Source of the DNA: DATDVC01 sp964601125
GTDB taxonomy: Bacteria; Patescibacteriota; Minisyncoccia; Phycocordibacterales; WO2-35-19
Direction: 5' to 3'
Length of the DNA: 10,086 bases
NCBI GenBank assembly: GCA_964601125.1
Contig: CAZRKB010000017.1
Location: 1-10,086 of the forward strand
Shown: positions 7,730 through 10,086 of the stretch, piece by piece
Position numbering within the stretch: the stretch's first letter is position 1
Layout: every line of letters begins with the position of its first letter
The notes under the pieces: model-generated
Databases searched by the model: none
What the model was told of the DNA's origin: nothing
Seen by the model: the letters and a program-made list of their open reading frames with translations, nothing else
Translations under genes and position numbers: made by a program

Positions 7730-7760
<31 letters not shown>

Positions 7761-8070
7761 ATCCCCTCAAGAATCAACGCCTGCAGTAGATAGGAGACCA
7801 ACCTGTCTCACGCTTGTTACCCTCGGCTTACGCCGGGCAATGGACTATAGCTTTTTCTGTTTTCTTCTGTAAGAGAGGAGGGAGGGTACCGTGGCACGCA
7901 TGGAACAAATGCCTCATTCGGCACTCGAACTGCCTACAAGTCACTCTAATTTCGCTCGTCACTACTTTAAGAGTCTCGACTTGATTGCTTATTCTCCCCT
8001 CACCTCTTACAAAAGAAAACAAATAACTGACGTTTAGTCTCTACGGGTATTTATGAATTAAATAGTAGTC

Positions 8071-8094
8071 GGGAGTGTGTGCGCACACACTCCC
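8071..8094. repeat. Perfect 24-nt palindrome in the P6 region of the 2593 intron
   Basis: GGGAGTGTGTGC is followed immediately by its exact reverse complement GCACACACTCCC (the array reads through a central TGCGCA). In RNA it forms a strong GC-rich hairpin of about ten pairs. It lies between the P4-P6 region and the R element, so it is probably a P6 extension. Confidence 0.7.
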
Positions 8095-8194
8095 TAATGA
8101 TCTCATGTTAGTTTTCGAGCGGGTTTCTCTAGCACCCCCTATTCTCTAACACTGACCACTATTCAATTCACAAATTTCCCTCGGTATTCTCTCG

Positions 8195-8227
8195 GATTCC
8201 ATCCTTCGACAAGCTCAGGATAAATTC
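8195..8227. repeat. Dispersed-type hairpin repeat (CCTTCGACAAGCTCAGG) in the P5 region of the 2593 intron
   Basis: The core CCTTCGACAAGCTCAGG is at 8203-8219. I recall this motif as a common dispersed intergenic repeat in environmental bacterial genomes, but this was not checked. Flanks 8195-8202 and 8220-8227 extend it into a stem with wobble pairs. It is enclosed by CGGTA (8239-8235) with TACCG (8186-8182), a likely P5 stem, so the repeat seems to sit at the tip of an intron helix. Confidence 0.55.
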
Positions 8228-8402
8228 AAGAATTTACCGATATTAGTCAGTTTAATACCGCATAGCTCTGAAAGAGCGACGTGGTACCGCCGTGATTTGA
8301 TTGATTTCTTAAATCTTCTATTTATTAAAGTCTTGAGACTCTAATAATTTCTAAACGAAAATGTTTTATAACCCCTTCGAAGGGATTCAGATTGCTCAAG
8401 AT

Positions 8403-8430
8403 AGTAGCAAGTAGTCAGTAGCAAGTAGCA
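8403..8430 (+). repeat. Four heptamers of AGTAGCA type, left arm of the intron hairpin
   Basis: Consecutive 7-mers AGTAGCA, AGTAGTC, AGTAGCA, AGTAGCA, followed by AGG. It is the inverted partner of the array at 8460-8487. It lies between the 5' splice site and the guide strand of P1. Confidence 0.85.
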
Positions 8431-8459
8431 AGGTTAAATACAAAAAAGCATTTTTCCTA

Positions 8460-8487
8460 ACTACTTACTACTTACTGCTAACTACTT
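8460..8487 (+). repeat. Four heptamers of ACTACTT type, right arm of the intron hairpin
   Basis: Consecutive 7-mers ACTACTT, ACTACTT, ACTGCTA, ACTACTT, preceded by TTTCCTA. The reverse complement matches the other arm in 24 of 31 positions (8403-8433 against 8457-8487), so the two arrays fold into a long imperfect stem with a loop at 8434-8456. The array starts 6 nt inside the intron from the 5' splice site, so the hairpin forms the loop end of P1. Confidence 0.85.
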
Positions 8488-9156
8488 TCCTAAACGGTCT
8501 GAACCCAGCTCGCGTATCTTTTTAATTGGCGAACAGCCAAACCCTTGGAAGCTTCTCCACCTCCAGGATAAGATGAGCCGACATCGAGGTGCCGAACACT
8601 GCCGTCGCTCTGGACGCTTAGGCAGTACCAGCCTGTTATCCCCGGAGTAGCTTTTGTCAGATGAGCTCTGGCCGCGTCTAACGCGTACCATCGGATCACT
8701 TAGCTCTGCTTTCGCATCTGCGCGACACTTACGTCTTGCAGTTAAGCCAGCTTGTGCCTATACACTATCGCCATGGTTTCCATTCACGGCTAGCTGACCT
8801 TAATAGGCTCCTCCGTTACTCTTTAGGAGGATAGCGCCCCACTAAAACTGCCCGCCAGGCACTGTCACCTCAGCGTTTTTCGCCGGGGGTTAGAAAATAT
8901 GTCAATACAGAGTGGTATTTCACTGACGAGTATTGCCCGCCCGAGAGCGAACACATAACCTCTCCCACCTATGCTACGCAGTAAAAACATATCCTCAATA
9001 CCAAGTTGCAGTAAAGCTTCCGGGGTCTTTTCGTCTAACTGCAGGTAACCGGCATCTTCACCGGTATTGTATTTTCACCGAGCGAGTCCCCGAGACAGTT
9101 CCCCAGTCGTTACACCATTCGTGCGCGTCTGAACTTACCAGACAAGGAATTTCGCT

Positions 9157-9400
9157 CAACTATTCCTTCAAGTTGGACTCTATCTTACTCCTTCCACCAA
9201 AGAGATGGATTCGGAGCCATGGTGTTGGTACGCTTGTTAACCATGTTTGGACTAGCATCGCATTACTGCGATGCAGGTAGCTTCTTTGTGTAATTAACTT
9301 TTTCACTGTCTCTAAATAACTCTTATGTCAAACTGCTCATCTCTATAAATTGTCCCAGTCCTTTTGCAAACTTATACAATATATTTGACAAATTTGCAAA
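9157..9400 (-). other. Small intron (probably group I, core unresolved) in 23S rRNA at E. coli position 1931
   Basis: The exon sequence GTCCTAAGGT (ending at 9401) should continue directly as AGCGAAATTCC (from 9156); 244 nt intervene. The junctions cannot be shifted, the exon ends in U and the insert ends in G. AAGATAGAGTCC (9186-9175) matches the group I S consensus AAGATATAGTCC in 11 of 12 positions. It is preceded by a P8-like hairpin (CTCC...GGAG, 9216-9188) and followed by a P9-like hairpin (9157-9175) that ends exactly at the terminal G. TTTAGAGAC (9315-9307) resembles an R element but pairs with S over only about four positions. Also seen: a perfect 8-bp hairpin with a GTAA loop (9255-9274) and TTTGCAAA repeated at both ends of a P1-loop hairpin (9400-9393 and 9370-9363). 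I cannot place a complete P4-P6. It has no reading frame of note. It is either a degenerate group I intron or another intron type. Confidence 0.7.
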
Positions 9401-9456
9401 ACCTTAGGACAATTATAGTTATTGCCGACATTCACCAGGGCTTACAATAGTCAGCT

Positions 9457-9522
9457 CACACCAATCTGCGCGTGATCCGTATCTGCAAAGCAGTAACGAA
9501 AATCATGCGCAAGTATGGTATG
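9457..9522 (-). other. Enlarged helix 68 of 23S rRNA
   Basis: Between the conserved blocks before and after helix 68 the window has roughly 55 nt more than E. coli. The extra sequence folds on itself: CATACCA (9522-9516) with TGGTGTG (9463-9457), TGAT with ATCA, and CTGC with GCAG around a TTT loop near 9487. It has no group I junction features, so it is probably kept in the mature rRNA. Confidence 0.55.
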
Positions 9523-10086
9523 AACCGCCATTGTTTGACCTTCTGGCATTGGTCAGGTGTCACCCCCTATACATCCTCTTACGAGTTCGCAGGGAGCTGT
9601 GTTTTTGATAAACAGTCGCCAGGGATTCTTTAGCTGCGTCCTTCACCCTTGCGGGCTCAGGAAGGCCTTATACCGAAGGTACGGCCGCTTTTTTGCCGAG
9701 TTCCTTGGGGACATCTCACTCGTTCGCCTTGGTCTTCTCGACCTGACTACCTGTGTCGGTTTACGGTACGGTCTCTATATATATAAGTTTAGAAGTTTTT
9801 CTTGGAAGCGCGCTTTGCAAACTCTCCTTCGACGAATCTCTAGATTGCCATATTGCTTGAATTCATCATTTAAGATAGTCCGCGGATTTTCCTACGGAGC
9901 ATTCTTACAACATGGACGTCAAATCCAATAATGCGCTTTGCATACTGCACTTCGTCACTCCATCACTATACACAGAGGTCACGGAATATTAACCGTGTGT
10001 CCATCGGGTGCGGCTTTCGCCATCCCCTTAGGCCCGACTAACCCTTCCCTGATTGACATCGGAAAGGAAACCTTAGTCTTTCGGCG

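Larger units (their letters stand above)
7813..8493 (-). other. Group I intron in 23S rRNA at E. coli position 2593 (681 nt, no recognisable ORF)
   Basis: The exon sequence GGGTTCAGACCGT (ending at 8494) continues as CGTGAGACAG (from 7812) in other 23S genes; 681 nt separate them here. The exon ends in U and the insert ends in G, as group I introns require. The R element GTAGAGACTAAACG (8044-8031) and S element AAAGCTATAGTCC (7854-7842) form a perfect P7 (GACTA with TAGTC). P3 is AACTGAC (8252-8246) with GTCAGTT (8031-8025). P1 can form between the exon end and 8382-8395, with the expected U-G pair at the splice site. P9 is a hairpin with a GTAA loop (7820-7837). P8 is a long stem (about 7867-7886 with 7994-8013) closing an extra domain of about 110 nt. 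The insert should self-splice from the precursor; whether it is active is untested. The longest frame (64 codons) resembles no homing endonuclease. Confidence 0.92.

Noticed and set aside
7828..8022. 64-codon minus-strand frame in the 2593 intron
   Set aside because: It runs through the P8 stem and the S element, has no LAGLIDADG, GIY-YIG or HNH motif, and no ribosome binding site.
8403..8487. Possible CRISPR array
   Set aside because: Units are 7 nt with no spacers, and the two arrays are inverted to each other.
8933..9931. Two plus-strand frames (8933-9280, 9557-9931)
   Set aside because: They are antisense to conserved 23S rRNA; the first also crosses an intron junction.

Overview
The window looks like part of a small, tightly packed bacterial genome, most likely Candidate Phyla Radiation (Patescibacteria, Parcubacteria-like). 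This is inferred from very short intergenic gaps, AT-rich coding sequence, compact versions of universal proteins, and a 23S rRNA gene interrupted by introns, which is a recurrent CPR trait. No taxonomic search was possible.

Right part, minus strand (about 7324-10086): the 3' portion of a 23S rRNA gene, whose 5' end lies beyond the right edge, followed by a 5S rRNA gene. The 23S gene is broken twice at classical group I intron sites. A 681-nt insert follows E. coli position 2593, in the peptidyl transferase centre; it carries clear R and S (P7) elements, P1, P3 and P9, and a terminal G. A 244-nt insert follows position 1931, next to helix 69; it has an S-like element, a possible P1 and a terminal G, but I could not complete its catalytic core. 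Neither carries a recognisable homing endonuclease. Helix 68 is also enlarged.

Middle, minus strand (4737-7283): a membrane-anchored von Willebrand factor A protein and a RodA-type SEDS glycan polymerase, 3 nt apart and probably one operon, starting directly after 5S from its own promoter.

Left part: a plus-strand GT4 glycosyltransferase (3546-4721) is divergent from a minus-strand operon of a polyprenyl-phosphate sugar phosphotransferase, secD and secF (cut by the left edge). The two sugar enzymes fit a surface-glycan pathway: one loads the first sugar on the lipid carrier, the other adds a later sugar. SecDF assists protein export, and RodA builds peptidoglycan, so the protein-coding part is about the cell envelope.

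Three cross-cutting patterns stand out. (1) All three promoters I can see place the predicted transcription start 0-4 nt before the ATG, which suggests leaderless mRNAs. (2) Three arrays of exactly four heptamers (28 nt) occur: two form the arms of a hairpin inside the larger intron, and one lies in frame in the glycosyltransferase gene. (3) Both introns contain a stretch complementary to the 5' exon just upstream of the splice site; in the smaller intron this would capture the 3' strand of helix 69.
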